DNA of 64,000 bases from Streptomyces sp. NA02950 (lineage in GTDB: Bacteria; Actinomycetota; Actinomycetes; Streptomycetales; Streptomycetaceae). A program made the position numbers and the translations under genes. Shown here in pieces: positions 38,555 through 46,914 of this stretch; the stretch's first letter is position 1; each line of letters opens with the position of its first letter. A model generated the notes under the pieces. The model had not been told where the DNA came from and did not search any database. It saw only the letters and a program-made list of their open reading frames with translations. Location: NCBI RefSeq assembly GCF_013364155.1, contig NZ_CP054917.1, positions 1 to 64,000 of the forward strand, in the 5' to 3' direction.

Positions 38555-39097
38555 TTACTCCTGGTCCAGCTCGCCGGCCAGGTAGTCCTCACGCAGGTAC
38601 TGGGTGATCACCCGGGACGGATTGACGAGGAACTTCAGGCGCTCCTTGTCGGCCTTGCAGCGGGCCTCGATCGGCGCCCAGTCGTCGTCGCTCATGCGCA
38701 GGCTGGCGCTCGGCAGCGACTTGACCGGCTTCTCGCCCGCCGCCCGGCGCGGTGCCCGCACCGGTTTGACCGGCGTGATGCCGCCCTCGAGGTACTTCGT
38801 GAACCCGCCGCGCAGCACGTCGGCGAGGCTGCGGTGTTCGCGCTTGGCCTTCTTCTCCGCCGCGTCCTTCACGTCCTGCGGGATGTACAGCGGCCGGGAC
38901 GGCAGGTCTCCCGAGTCGTCGCGCACCGCCCACACCGCGCGGCCGGCGGCCCGGGCGAGCGCGCCGAACGCATCGGCGCTGCCCTCGAGCACCCCGAAGT
39001 CGGTCTTCAACTTGGCGACGCCGCCCTCGGCGATCACCTCGTAGGACGTCTTGTCGGTCAGGCGGAACACGGGGACGGAGGGCTGCTCGTCAGCCAC
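38555..39097 (-). CDS. Putative ribbon-helix-helix-like protein, first gene of operon
   Basis: 180 residues; GTG at VADEQPSVPVF after GAGGATCAACC. Two similar units, PLYIPQDVKDAAEKKAKREH and the residues after it (near residue 75), and SLRMSDDDWAPIEARCKADK and after (near 130), each start with a short strand and continue as two helices ending in YLEGG or YLREDY. This fits a duplicated RHH-type unit. DNA binding is plausible; it might act on the operators, being the first gene behind copy 6. Confidence 0.7.
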   Translation of the reverse strand: MADEQPSVPVFRLTDKTSYEVIAEGGVAKLKTDFGVLEGSADAFGALARAAGRAVWAVRDDSGDLPSRPLYIPQDVKDAAEKKAKREHRSLADVLRGGFTKYLEGGITPVKPVRAPRRAAGEKPVKSLPSASLRMSDDDWAPIEARCKADKERLKFLVNPSRVITQYLREDYLAGELDQE

Positions 39098-39234
39098 GGC
39101 GGTTGATCCTCTCGACGGCGGGCCGCGCCGGACCCTGACCGGCGCGTCGGCGTACGACATGTACGACCTCACTTTCGCAGAACCGTGCCGGAGGTCCCGG
39201 TGGTGCGTGCTGCACCAACCGTCCCGGCGGCCCC

Positions 39235-39271
39235 ACGATAACTAAAACCCTATACGTAAGCAATGGGTTTT
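39235..39271 (-). promoter_or_regulatory. Shared operator/promoter, copy 6
   Basis: Arms AAAACCC and GGGTTTT around TATACGTAAGCAA (one core change). Minus-strand -35 TTGCTT (39258-39263), 17-bp spacer, -10 TATCGT (39235-39240). It heads the genes from 39097 to 34108; the plus-strand genes begin just beyond it, so it may act divergently. Confidence 0.85.
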
Positions 39272-39340
39272 GGGTATGGTGTGGTCGTCCGGCACGTCGA
39301 CTACGAAAGGAGGACAGGGCCGCTCCGCCCGAATCCGCCA

Positions 39341-39721
39341 ATGCCCACCATGCCATTCAGCGAGTTCTTCGCGAACCTCATCGCGGAACACGCCACCGAT
39401 CCGCCCGCTCCGGAGCCAGTGCCGCCGCCGGCCGTGACGGTCGAACTGGTCCCCGTTGATCCTGACGTGCCCAGCGCCCACGTCGCCTACGCCTTCAACC
39501 CGCACGAGGGCGCCCGCTCCCAGGCCAACTACCACCTGCGCCTGGACCAGGATCTCAACGCCGGGCGCCTGGTACGCAAGAGGGGCGACGCCCTGTGCAA
39601 GCCGCAGGCGAAGTTCTGGGGGCTGGAGCCCACCCGGCCGGCCGACCGCCGCGCCCCCTCCTGCCCGACCTGTATCGAGCGAGCCGAGCGCTACGGCATC
39701 ACCGTCCGGCAGGCCGCATGA
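39341..39721 (+). CDS. Small hypothetical protein with Cys pair
   Basis: 126 residues. The start is uncertain: GAAAGGAGG lies 28 bases upstream of the ATG (MPTMPF), farther than usual. A Pro-rich segment (DPPAPEPVPPPAVTVELVPV) separates an N-terminal helix from a region with AFNPHEGARSQANYHLRLDQ. The end has ALCKPQAKFWG and CPTCIERAERYG, possibly a zinc knuckle. It is the first of ten overlapping plus-strand genes and overlaps the next by four bases. Confidence 0.7.
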   Translation: MPTMPFSEFFANLIAEHATDPPAPEPVPPPAVTVELVPVDPDVPSAHVAYAFNPHEGARSQANYHLRLDQDLNAGRLVRKRGDALCKPQAKFWGLEPTRPADRRAPSCPTCIERAERYGITVRQAA

Positions 39722-39966
39722 GCCAGACCGAGCAGGAGACGGCCAAACCGAAGCGGCACCGGTGGGACAAGATCAACGACTACCGCAAGCGGTGCGGGGA
39801 CTGCGGCATGCTCGCCGACCGCCGCCCGCACCCCTACCGCCGCCAGTGGTGGACCGAGTGGACGCTGGGCGAGAAGTCCTGGAACACGCTCCAGGGCGAC
39901 AAGACCCCGCCCTGCCAGCCCAAAGACGAAGACCGCCAGCCCCAAGACGAGGCGGCGGCCCAGTAG
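39718..39966 (+). CDS. Small basic protein with CGDCG motif
   Basis: 82 residues; ATGA overlap. KRHRWDKINDYRKRCGDCGM, then HPYRRQWWTEWTLGEKSWNT gives a short Cys-containing domain with many aromatics, then PPCQPKDE. The pattern occurs in short proteins of actinobacterial mobile elements. Unknown function; metal binding is possible. Confidence 0.72.
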   Translation: MSQTEQETAKPKRHRWDKINDYRKRCGDCGMLADRRPHPYRRQWWTEWTLGEKSWNTLQGDKTPPCQPKDEDRQPQDEAAAQ

Positions 39967-40038
39967 TTCACACCGCGTACGGCGCGGCCAGCGTAACCGA
40001 TCTTCATTTCACAGCACAGCCCCAAAATCCCCACAGGC

Positions 40039-40057
40039 GTGATTGCCGCGCAATCAC
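40039..40057. repeat. Partition-site palindrome, copy 12 (variant centre)
   Basis: GTGATTGCCGCGCAATCAC; intact arms, CGC centre. It lies 31 bp upstream of the DUF4326 start and 6.4 kb from copy 11, away from the partition cluster. Confidence 0.8.
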
Positions 40058-40088
40058 CCCACCCGCCCCAGCAGAAACGGAGACCCAG

Positions 40089-40556
40089 TTGAGCACCCCC
40101 GCCCTGCCCGTGAGGAGGAAACGCGAGCGCACCGAGGGCTGGCGCAAGGGCGACGGTGTCATCGTCGACCGCACCACCCGGGACTTCGGCAACCCCTTCA
40201 CGCTCGACTGGGCCTACACGCTGAAACTGGCCGAGCGCGGCGACCGCGCCAAAGCGCACGAGGCCGTCGTCGACCTGTACCGCAAGTGGCTGGCCGGCGA
40301 CCGCACCTACTTCAACGACGCCGAGTACGACCTGCAGCGCGACCGCGTCCTCGACCGCCTGGAAGAGCTGCGCGGCAAGGACCTCATCTGCCCCTGCGAA
40401 CTGGGCCTGGCCTGCCACGCCGACGTGCTCATGCAGTGGGCCAACGCCGACCCGGCCGAGACCGCGCGGTACGTCACCCTCGCCCGGCGCCGCGTCGACC
40501 GCTCGAGGGCCCGGCGCGGCGAGACCCCGCTGCAGCACCTGCGGGACGCTGCGTGA
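40089..40556 (+). CDS. DUF4326 domain protein
   Basis: 155 residues; TTG start (LSTPALPVRRK) with GGAGACCCAG upstream. Residues about 22-130 match DUF4326: DGVIVDRTTRDFGNPF, then VVDLYRKWLAGDRTYF and a terminal CPCELGLACHADVLMQWAN, with a C-x-C...C-H signature. Function unknown; members occur in phages and plasmids. It overlaps the next gene by four bases (GTGA). Confidence 0.9.
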   Translation: MSTPALPVRRKRERTEGWRKGDGVIVDRTTRDFGNPFTLDWAYTLKLAERGDRAKAHEAVVDLYRKWLAGDRTYFNDAEYDLQRDRVLDRLEELRGKDLICPCELGLACHADVLMQWANADPAETARYVTLARRRVDRSRARRGETPLQHLRDAA

Positions 40557-40945
40557 CCGCCGTCGCGGCGGTCGTGCCGAGCATGCCCGAGGCCGACGCG
40601 GCCTGGATCCGCGACCACGTCCTTGCCCCGCTGGAGATCCCGCCCGCGGAAACCGAATGCCCCTGCCAGATCACCTCCAACGCCTGCCGGTACGACCGGC
40701 ACGGCGAGTGCGGCCACGAACAGTGGATCGCCTGGGGCGGCTACGAGCACGAGACCGTCATCGGCCAGGGCTTCGGCCCCTTCCCCTGCCGCGGGAGCTT
40801 CCCTCTCGGCAGTACCGCCACCGTCTACCTCGCCGACCGGCGCTGCCGCGTCCGGTGCAACTGCCGCTGCCACCAGCCCCCGCCCGAGCCCAGCTCCACT
40901 CCCACCCACACCGAGCAACTCGATCTGTTCACGGAGGAGTTATGA
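40553..40945 (+). CDS. Cysteine-rich hypothetical protein
   Basis: 130 residues; GTG in a GTGA overlap. Residues about 35-55 (ECPCQITSNACRYDRHGECG) and 98-108 (RCRVRCNCRCHQ) hold ten Cys and His, consistent with two zinc sites. WIAWGGYEHETVIGQGFGPF lies between. The end is PTHTEQLDLFTEEL, a LFTEEL-type tail. It overlaps the next gene by four bases. Unknown family. Confidence 0.75.
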   Translation: MTAVAAVVPSMPEADAAWIRDHVLAPLEIPPAETECPCQITSNACRYDRHGECGHEQWIAWGGYEHETVIGQGFGPFPCRGSFPLGSTATVYLADRRCRVRCNCRCHQPPPEPSSTPTHTEQLDLFTEEL

Positions 40946-41733
40946 GCAAACGACCGGTCACCCACTACATGGCCACCCGCCCCGACGGGACGGTCCACCC
41001 CAGCTGCGAGTACCTCGCCCGGTACGCCCGCGAGCACGGCGAGCCCGTCACGACCGTCAACCTCGCCGACCACGTCGGCCAGACCATCGACCACCCCAGC
41101 CCCGGCAAGAAGTGGTACACCGACGCCCCGTTCTCGTACTTCCACATGTACACCAAGCCCGGCGAGATCCTGGAGCGCATCGAGGAGGGCTGGCCGATCC
41201 GGCTGTTCGTCGTACAGCCGCGCGGAGAGACCGGCAACTGGGGCGAGGGCCACTACCCGTACTGGCTGATGTCCCACCAGGTCCACGTCGTAGCGGAGAC
41301 CGACGCCTGGCGTGCCTTCGGGCACCGCGGCGAAAAGGTCCTCAACACCATCGCGCAGGTGCCCGACCTCGCCCGGCAGTGGGCCGAAGCGTGGGCCGCC
41401 GACCCCGACGGCGCCCGCCGCCAGTACGCCGCCTGGGACGAGCGCCTGGACGACACCCGGGCCGTGACCGACTGGGCGCACTGGAAGGCGCGGTACTCCC
41501 GACGCGCGGCCGGCCTCAAGACGGCCTACACGCTCGCCTCGGCCGCCGCGGAGAAGGCCGCGACCGACGCCGGCGCCGACACGGACGTCGTCGCCGCGAT
41601 CAGCCTGCGCGCCCGGTGCCTGGTCGCCGGTCAGCTCCTCCACGACCGGATCTGCTCGGGCGAGTACGAGAAGTCGATCCGCGCGCTGCTGCTCGGCACC
41701 CAACTCGACACCCCCACCCCCGTCGCTGCCTGA
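40942..41733 (+). CDS. Hypothetical protein
   Basis: 263 residues; ATG after GGAGGAGT and overlapping the preceding stop. Residues 40-110 carry TVNLADHVGQTIDHPSPGKK, then WPIRLFVVQPRGETGNWGEG. The C-terminal half is helical and Ala-rich (AAEKAATDAGADTDVVAAIS). No family recognised. It ends the first coupled block; a strong hairpin follows. Confidence 0.75.
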   Translation: MSKRPVTHYMATRPDGTVHPSCEYLARYAREHGEPVTTVNLADHVGQTIDHPSPGKKWYTDAPFSYFHMYTKPGEILERIEEGWPIRLFVVQPRGETGNWGEGHYPYWLMSHQVHVVAETDAWRAFGHRGEKVLNTIAQVPDLARQWAEAWAADPDGARRQYAAWDERLDDTRAVTDWAHWKARYSRRAAGLKTAYTLASAAAEKAATDAGADTDVVAAISLRARCLVAGQLLHDRICSGEYEKSIRALLLGTQLDTPTPVAA

Positions 41734-41757
41734 TCAACCCGTCGGACCTCCCACCAA

Positions 41758-41783
41758 GGCCGCCGCCATCGAGGGCGGCGGCC
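41758..41783 (+). terminator. Hairpin between plus-strand genes
   Basis: 10-bp stem GGCCGCCGCC / GGCGGCGGCC, about 25 bp past the stop at 41733. Confidence 0.6.
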
Positions 41784-41804
41784 CCGCCTGCACCAAGGAG
41801 CACC

Positions 41805-42425
41805 ATGCCCCGACCCCTGGCCCGGATCCACCGGTCCATTCGCGCCCAGACGATCGGGAACCTCCTGATCAAGTCCAGCGGCGGCCGACTCCAGCGCCGG
41901 AAGAAGGTGGGGATCGGCCGCACCGGCACCCGATCCCCGCGCTGCTCCGGCTTCCTCGCCTCCCAGCAGCACGGCGCCCTGGTCCAGGTGCACTACGTCC
42001 ACGACGAGGGCGACGGCACCGAGACCAGCGAGCGCATCGAGGCCGACCGGGACCGCGAGATCCAGGCCCTCCTGCTGGACGCGGGCTACACCGCCGAGAT
42101 CCTCGACAACCCGAACCCCGGCGCCGTCGGCGTCCACGTCCGGCGCCTGGACGAGCCCACCGAGGAGGAGTGGCAGGCCCTGCGCCTCATCGCCGACCGC
42201 CAGGTCACCCACCGCCCGGGCGCCTCCAGCGTCACCGGCCTCGCCGACCCGGACCTCTTCCAGACGCTGTTCCTCTCCCACCTGGCCACCACCACCCGCG
42301 AGTCCGACGCCACCGGCGCCACCTTCGTACGCCTCACCGAGGCCGGCGAAGCCCTCCTCGCTGACCGCCTCACCACCGGTACCGGGGAGACCATGGTGCA
42401 GGTGCTCGAATCCAAGGAGGGCTGA
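41805..42425 (+). CDS. Hypothetical protein
   Basis: 206 residues; ATG after AAGGAGCACC. A basic N terminus (RIHRSIRAQTIGNLLIKSSG, then RLQRRKK) is followed by strands (ALVQVHYVHDEGDGTETSER) and a segment with EEWQALRLIADRQVTHRPGA. The C terminus is winged-helix-like (TFVRLTEAGEALLADRL). It may bind DNA. Ends two bases before the next gene. Confidence 0.75.
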   Translation: MPRPLARIHRSIRAQTIGNLLIKSSGGRLQRRKKVGIGRTGTRSPRCSGFLASQQHGALVQVHYVHDEGDGTETSERIEADRDREIQALLLDAGYTAEILDNPNPGAVGVHVRRLDEPTEEEWQALRLIADRQVTHRPGASSVTGLADPDLFQTLFLSHLATTTRESDATGATFVRLTEAGEALLADRLTTGTGETMVQVLESKEG

Positions 42426-42427
42426 GC

Positions 42428-43243
42428 GTGGGAGCGCTGAACCTGATCCCCTACGAGCCGCCGAAGAAGGACCCGTCGACGAAGACCGGCGGCCGGGACG
42501 GCGGCGGCTTCGCTGAACTCGCCCACCAGATCTACCAGGACGAACGGGCCGACGCAGACTCGCGCCGGCTCCTCCTCGCGTTCGCGTACGTCATCACCAT
42601 GCTGCCCAAGCCGGCCAACGGGAAGGAGCAGTTCGCGAACATCCGCGAGGCCCTCGGCCGCGACGAACGGCACCGCTACACCGACCCGCTGCGCGCGCTC
42701 ATCGAACACGACCGGCCCCGCTACGTTCCCCCGGACGAGCGCCCCGGCGGCTACGAGGCGTCCAAGCGGACCTGCGTCGGCCCCCGCGTCCGCCCGTACA
42801 AGGAACGCCTCTACAGGGCCGAGCAGATGTCCCTGCCCGCCAGGGTCGAGCAGGAGAAGCGGGACGCCGAGGACTTCCGCAACACCGAGAACGTCTGCGG
42901 CGCACCCGGTAAGGACCGCGTCCTGGAGAAGCTGCCCGGGACCGGCTGGTACCGGTGGCACTGGTTCTGCCAGCGGCACCGCGACCACGCCGCCCGCGTC
43001 CGCGCCCAGGTCCAGGAGCAGAACGAGCGAGCGCCCGAGCCGATCCCGAACGCCGGCGGCCTGCTGCCCTGTTACTACGAGGCCGACTGGGTCCGTCTGT
43101 ACCGGCACTACACCTGGGAGGGCTGGGAGCCGCCCGTGTACGGCGTCCGCGCCGACGACTGGCCCGTCCCCGGGAAGGAACCCGTGCCCCCGCGGGCGCG
43201 ACTGCGGCTGGTCATCAGCAGCGACGAACCGGAGGACGCCTGA
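42428..43243 (+). CDS. Hypothetical protein with Cys/His motif
   Basis: 271 residues; GTG after AAGGAGGGCTGAGC. Residues 10-115 are mixed (LNLIPYEPPKKDPSTKTGG, then SRRLLLAFAYVITMLPKPAN). The middle has NVCGAPGKDRVLEK, WHWFCQRHRDHAARVRAQV and CYYEADWVRLYRHYTWEGW, a scattered Cys/His set that could bind zinc. Function unknown. Confidence 0.75.
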   Translation: MGALNLIPYEPPKKDPSTKTGGRDGGGFAELAHQIYQDERADADSRRLLLAFAYVITMLPKPANGKEQFANIREALGRDERHRYTDPLRALIEHDRPRYVPPDERPGGYEASKRTCVGPRVRPYKERLYRAEQMSLPARVEQEKRDAEDFRNTENVCGAPGKDRVLEKLPGTGWYRWHWFCQRHRDHAARVRAQVQEQNERAPEPIPNAGGLLPCYYEADWVRLYRHYTWEGWEPPVYGVRADDWPVPGKEPVPPRARLRLVISSDEPEDA

Positions 43244-43245
43244 CC

Positions 43246-43980
43246 ATGCGCATACCCGTGAGCTTCCTGCACCAGTGGCGCCCCCAACAGCCGCACAGGC
43301 GGGGATACCTGCCCGGCGACGGGGTCATGCCGTACCTGAAGGAGACCAACCACTCCACCCGCATCCGGCCGGGCACCATCATCGTGTTCGGGGAGCGGAA
43401 GGCGTACGAAGTCGTCGAGGTGAACGAGCGGCCGGTGGATCTGTGGCCGGAGCACTTCCAGCAGGAGTGGGCACGGTTCACCCAGTGGTGGGCGGAGCAG
43501 GTCGTGTCCGGCCGGGAGATGGGCGATCAGCCCGAGCGCGCCACCTGGGAGCACCGCCCCCTGGTCCTCGTCATACGCCCCGCCGACCAGCCCACCGCGA
43601 AGCCGAAGCACTACGCCGTACGCGCCAGCCGCCCGTTCTTCGTCCTGGATGAGCACTACAGCGTCTGCCGTCTGTGCAACGAGATCCCGCCGTGCACCCA
43701 CGTCACCACCGAGGCCATGGTCGACCTCGAGATGGCCAACACCGACCGGCTCATGGCGATCCCGGCCGGCCACTGCCTTGGCTGCGGCGAAGCCATCACG
43801 GCCCGGATGAAGGCCGTACGGTTCCCCGGCCCCAACCTCTGGCGCCCCGACCTCGGTTCCGACTCCGCCGTCTTCCACGCCCGCAGCACCTGCGACGAGT
43901 ACGTGTCCGCCTACCGGCGCCAGTGGGAGGAGAAGGGCCACGACGAGCTGCAGCCCCAACTCCCCGAGGACAGCCCGTGA
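43246..43980 (+). CDS. Hypothetical protein with zinc-ribbon motifs
   Basis: 244 residues; ATG two bases after the preceding stop. The first 140 residues include IRPGTIIVFGERKAYEVVEV. Two Cys groups follow: YSVCRLCNEIPPCTHVTTE, and GHCLGCGEAITARMKAVRFP. The arrangement resembles short zinc-ribbon proteins of phages. It overlaps the kinase-like gene by four bases. Confidence 0.78.
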   Translation: MRIPVSFLHQWRPQQPHRRGYLPGDGVMPYLKETNHSTRIRPGTIIVFGERKAYEVVEVNERPVDLWPEHFQQEWARFTQWWAEQVVSGREMGDQPERATWEHRPLVLVIRPADQPTAKPKHYAVRASRPFFVLDEHYSVCRLCNEIPPCTHVTTEAMVDLEMANTDRLMAIPAGHCLGCGEAITARMKAVRFPGPNLWRPDLGSDSAVFHARSTCDEYVSAYRRQWEEKGHDELQPQLPEDSP

Positions 43981-44507
43981 CGCCCGCGGCGCCCGGCCCG
44001 TGCGTGCTGCTCATGGCTCCCAGCGGCGCGGGGAAGTCCACGCTCGCCGAGCAGTTGGCGCGCGAGCTGGGCGCGGCCGTCGTCAGCTACGACGCCCATC
44101 AGCGGCGGATGCCCGGGGACACCGGCGTCGAAGCGGTGACCGAGGACGCACTGACGGCGGCATGGGCGGAACTGGCGACCCACTGCGCGGCCGGGACGCC
44201 GGTGGTCGTGGACGGAACCCACTCGCAGCCGGAGCGCCGCGCCCGCGTCCACGCGATCGCGACCGCGCACGGCCGCGCCACGATCCTCCTTGTGCTGATG
44301 GTGCCGCTGACGGAGTGTCTGGCCCGGCAGCAGTCGCGAGGCCGGAAGGTCCCGGCCGCCGACGTGACCCGCCAGCACACGGCCATTACCACCGCCCTGC
44401 CCACCCTCGACGCCGAGGGCCACGCGGCCGTGATCCGGCTGGACGACGCCGTGCTCACCGACGCGTGCCGGGCCGCCATCCACGCCCCGCGGCGGCTGTC
44501 GCGATGA
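43977..44507 (+). CDS. Polynucleotide-kinase-like P-loop kinase (AAA_33)
   Basis: 176 residues; GTG in a GTGA overlap. The P-loop APSGAGKSTLA is at residues 14-24, followed by VVSYDAHQRRMPGDTGVEAV, VVVDGTHSQPERRARVHAI and LVLMVPLTECLARQQSRGRK. This is the layout of T4 PNK-like and related small kinases, with D in the phosphate-acceptor helix. It probably phosphorylates nucleic-acid 5' ends or a small metabolite. Coupled at both ends to small Cys proteins. Confidence 0.85.
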   Translation: MTPAAPGPCVLLMAPSGAGKSTLAEQLARELGAAVVSYDAHQRRMPGDTGVEAVTEDALTAAWAELATHCAAGTPVVVDGTHSQPERRARVHAIATAHGRATILLVLMVPLTECLARQQSRGRKVPAADVTRQHTAITTALPTLDAEGHAAVIRLDDAVLTDACRAAIHAPRRLSR

Positions 44508-44710
44508 CCACCCAGCGCGACGACCAGACGAGCCTGCCCATCCCCGTCACCCGCGACCGGCCCGTCGTGAAGTGCCTCGACTGCAAGACCCCGCTCACCA
44601 ACCGCAAGTCCCGCCTCTGGGGCCGGGGCGAGAAGTGTCGGCACGACCTGACCTCGGCCCCCAGCCCGGGCCGCTTCGACGTCGAGCAGGACGAACTCCC
44701 AGACGCGTGA
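44504..44710 (+). CDS. Small zinc-knuckle-like protein
   Basis: 68 residues; ATGA overlap with the kinase-like gene. VVKCLDCKTPLTNRKSRLWG continues to RGEKCRHD and an acidic end (FDVEQDELPDA). CxxC plus a later C-x-H could bind zinc, and similar short proteins accompany phage nucleases. It ends the plus-strand run that starts at 39341. Confidence 0.72.
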   Translation: MTTQRDDQTSLPIPVTRDRPVVKCLDCKTPLTNRKSRLWGRGEKCRHDLTSAPSPGRFDVEQDELPDA

Positions 44711-44921
44711 TGCGGCACGTACTAAGGGACGGCACGTTCATCCTGGCCGAGGCATATAGTCGCTCCTGGCGGCGCACGACCGTCGGCATCCGTGATGGGA
44801 TCGAGAGCCCACGCCAGATCCCGGCATCCGGACAGGTTGTCTCTGACACATCGTGCGATGACCAGCGTCCGCTCATGAGCGGTACGCGCGTGGGGCGTAC
44901 CGGCATGGAGTGATGGACCTG
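44711..44921 (+). other. Intergenic region with promoter-like sequences
   Basis: No convincing gene. GGCATATAGTCG at about 44752-44763 offers a -10 (TATAGT), and GGTACGCGCG nearer the next gene is another possible element. It probably holds the promoter of the 422-residue gene. Confidence 0.4.
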
Positions 44922-46190
44922 ATGTCCAAGAACCGCGCCCGCGACCGGGCAGCCAAGGCAGAGATGGAACGCACCGGCGCCCGCCGCGCCAAAGCCGTCC
45001 GCAAGGTCGACACGACCGGCCAGGACAGCCCGTACCCCGTCAGCCTGGTCGACGACAACGGTGAACGTTGGTACCTGCAGTCCGGGCAGGCCAACGCCTA
45101 CGGCACCCGCAGCCTCGACTGGAGCGAGTCCCGCACGTACGAGGAGATCACCGAGCAGGCCGGGCCCGTCCGGCACATCGACGTCCCCGCCGACGACGAC
45201 TTCCCGCGCATCCGCCAAGCGCTCACGGACGCGGGGCCGACTGCGCTGTCCACCCTCATCGCCGCCCTGCACGCTGCGGCGACCGCCGCCGAGGAAGCCA
45301 CCGGCCGGCCGGAGGACCTGGTCGCTGGCCGCCCCGGCTCCACCGAGTCGGTGATCGTGCTGCAGATGACCCTGGACGTCGGCCCCCGCGTACCCGCCAC
45401 GTCCATCGACCCGGCCTCCCTCGAAGTCATCGCGCCGATCCTCACCCGCTGGGTGACCGGGGAGACCGTCGTCGAGGTGGCCGAGAACCTGGCGCACGTC
45501 CTCGGCGGGCTTGTCGACGGGCTCGGCTGGCACGGCATCACCGACCCGTGGACCCGCCGCAACGTCGCGCCGTACGCCAGCTGGGCCACCAGCCACAGCA
45601 GCAACCCGGTGGGGGCGCACCGGGCCCGTGCCGCCGCGGAACTCCTCGATGAGGCCGAGGAAACCGTCGCCTCGACCGCGTTCCTGCTGGACGCCTCCAT
45701 GCCCAGCGAGCCAGACCCCGGCCTGGTCGGCGACTCCACCATGGAGCAGCTCTTCGCCGCCCTGGTCGCCCGCGCCCTGCACACCTTGGACCGCGACGGC
45801 GCCGAATACCCGGCCCGCGCTGACGTGTTCGTCCTGCCTCCCGGCATCACGGACCGGCCCGACGACGCTCCGCCCGGCTGGCGTCGTGTCGCCGCCTTGG
45901 TCGTGGTGACCGCCCGCCGACCGTGGGAACTCGACGAAGACGAGGACCAGCGCGTCATCACCGACGCCTTCCGGGCAGTACGAGACGCTCTCAACCGCTA
46001 CTGGCCGGGCCTGCCCGAAGAACACGAGCACGCCGCGCTGTCCCTGGACATGCTGGCCGCGCTGCGTGGCCAGTTCACCGCCGAGGCCGTGCGCGAGGTG
46101 TACCGGGACCTGGTCGGCTCGGCCGTGTACCACACGTACACCCTGGGAGCCGACCCGGAGTTGGATCCCAGCGGTCAGCCCCCCGCCTGA
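44922..46190 (+). CDS. Large hypothetical protein
   Basis: 422 residues from the ATG at MSKNRARDRAAKAEM; GTG and ATG codons 9-12 bases earlier also lie near GGAG. A basic N terminus is followed by an aromatic stretch (GERWYLQSGQANAYGTRSLD) and a mostly helical body rich in Ala and Leu, with FVLPPGITDRPDDAPPGWRR in the last third. Its start resembles that of the 252-residue protein at 46911 (basic start, then W-x-T-D/E segment), hinting at a common plasmid origin. Function unknown. Confidence 0.78.
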   Translation: MSKNRARDRAAKAEMERTGARRAKAVRKVDTTGQDSPYPVSLVDDNGERWYLQSGQANAYGTRSLDWSESRTYEEITEQAGPVRHIDVPADDDFPRIRQALTDAGPTALSTLIAALHAAATAAEEATGRPEDLVAGRPGSTESVIVLQMTLDVGPRVPATSIDPASLEVIAPILTRWVTGETVVEVAENLAHVLGGLVDGLGWHGITDPWTRRNVAPYASWATSHSSNPVGAHRARAAAELLDEAEETVASTAFLLDASMPSEPDPGLVGDSTMEQLFAALVARALHTLDRDGAEYPARADVFVLPPGITDRPDDAPPGWRRVAALVVVTARRPWELDEDEDQRVITDAFRAVRDALNRYWPGLPEEHEHAALSLDMLAALRGQFTAEAVREVYRDLVGSAVYHTYTLGADPELDPSGQPPA

Positions 46191-46197
46191 CCCCACG

Positions 46198-46235
46198 GGG
46201 CCGGGTGCCGACGGGGGATGCAGCACCCGGCCCCG
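46198..46235 (+). terminator. Hairpin terminator
   Basis: 12-bp perfect stem GGGGCCGGGTGC / GCACCCGGCCCC just after the stop at 46190. Confidence 0.7.
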
Positions 46236-46320
46236 CACCGACCGTACAGCTTGTGCATCGCCGAGAGCTGTACTTGCCGACTTGGACTTCACGATGACTC
46301 GACACCCGTACGCTTCTGCC

Positions 46321-46914
46321 ATGCGCCGCGACATCTACACGCCGGTCAACGCCGAGGACGAGTTCGACCGCGCCGTGGCGCGGCGGAACGGAATCCGGCT
46401 CAGCATGTACGCGGACGCGCTCCGCTACAGCCGCGACCCCGACGCCATGATCTGGCACGACGCGCTCAAGTGGTCCGTGGCCGCGCATAGCGACGGCCCG
46501 CCCACTGAGGCAGCGCATCGCACGCTTGAGGACCGGTTCGGCCCCCGCCTCGATAGCAGCAGCGACCCGGAGGCCCCGGTCTGGTCCGACGCGCTCCGCT
46601 GGGCGGCGCAGTACTTCCGCGGCGAGCCCACGGCGCCGAAGGAGTTCTTCGACCGGTTCGCCGTGGCGCCGGCGTACCAAGGCGGCGAGCCGCCCGCGGA
46701 AGCCCTCGTCGTGTACCAGACCGTCCGGGCCGCCGTTGAACTTGCCAGGCTCGCCGAGGCGATGACGGCCGCCGGGCAGCACTCGGCGCCGATCGCACGT
46801 CAGGCCGAGCAACTGCGTGCCAGCGCCCGCCAGCAGGCCGAGGAGCTGGGCATGCGCGGCCTGCTGCAAGAAGTCGACCGCCGTCTGGGCAATGACTCGA
46901 CGGCGGCAGCGTGA
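46321..46914 (+). CDS. Hypothetical protein, probably leaderless
   Basis: 197 residues from the ATG at MRRDIYTPVNAED. A start 27 bases upstream exists, but its codons have low third-position GC, and a -10 TACGCT lies six bases before the chosen ATG. The body has two similar units, LRYSRDPDAMIWHDALKWS and SSDPEAPVWSDALRWAAQYF, each D-P-x-A-x-x-W-x-D-A-L. That is a repeat of a small helical motif. The rest is Ala-rich helix. Unknown function. Confidence 0.75.
   Translation: MRRDIYTPVNAEDEFDRAVARRNGIRLSMYADALRYSRDPDAMIWHDALKWSVAAHSDGPPTEAAHRTLEDRFGPRLDSSSDPEAPVWSDALRWAAQYFRGEPTAPKEFFDRFAVAPAYQGGEPPAEALVVYQTVRAAVELARLAEAMTAAGQHSAPIARQAEQLRASARQQAEELGMRGLLQEVDRRLGNDSTAAA

Noticed and set aside
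39244..39271. Operator copies considered as insertion-sequence ends
   Set aside because: They are not paired around a transposase, no target duplications are seen, and each has a correctly spaced promoter toward an operon.
44572..44913. Plus-strand frame of about 110 codons around 44.6-44.9 kb
   Set aside because: The first part is a shadow of the small zinc-knuckle gene; the rest lacks third-position GC bias and contains promoter-like TATAGT.
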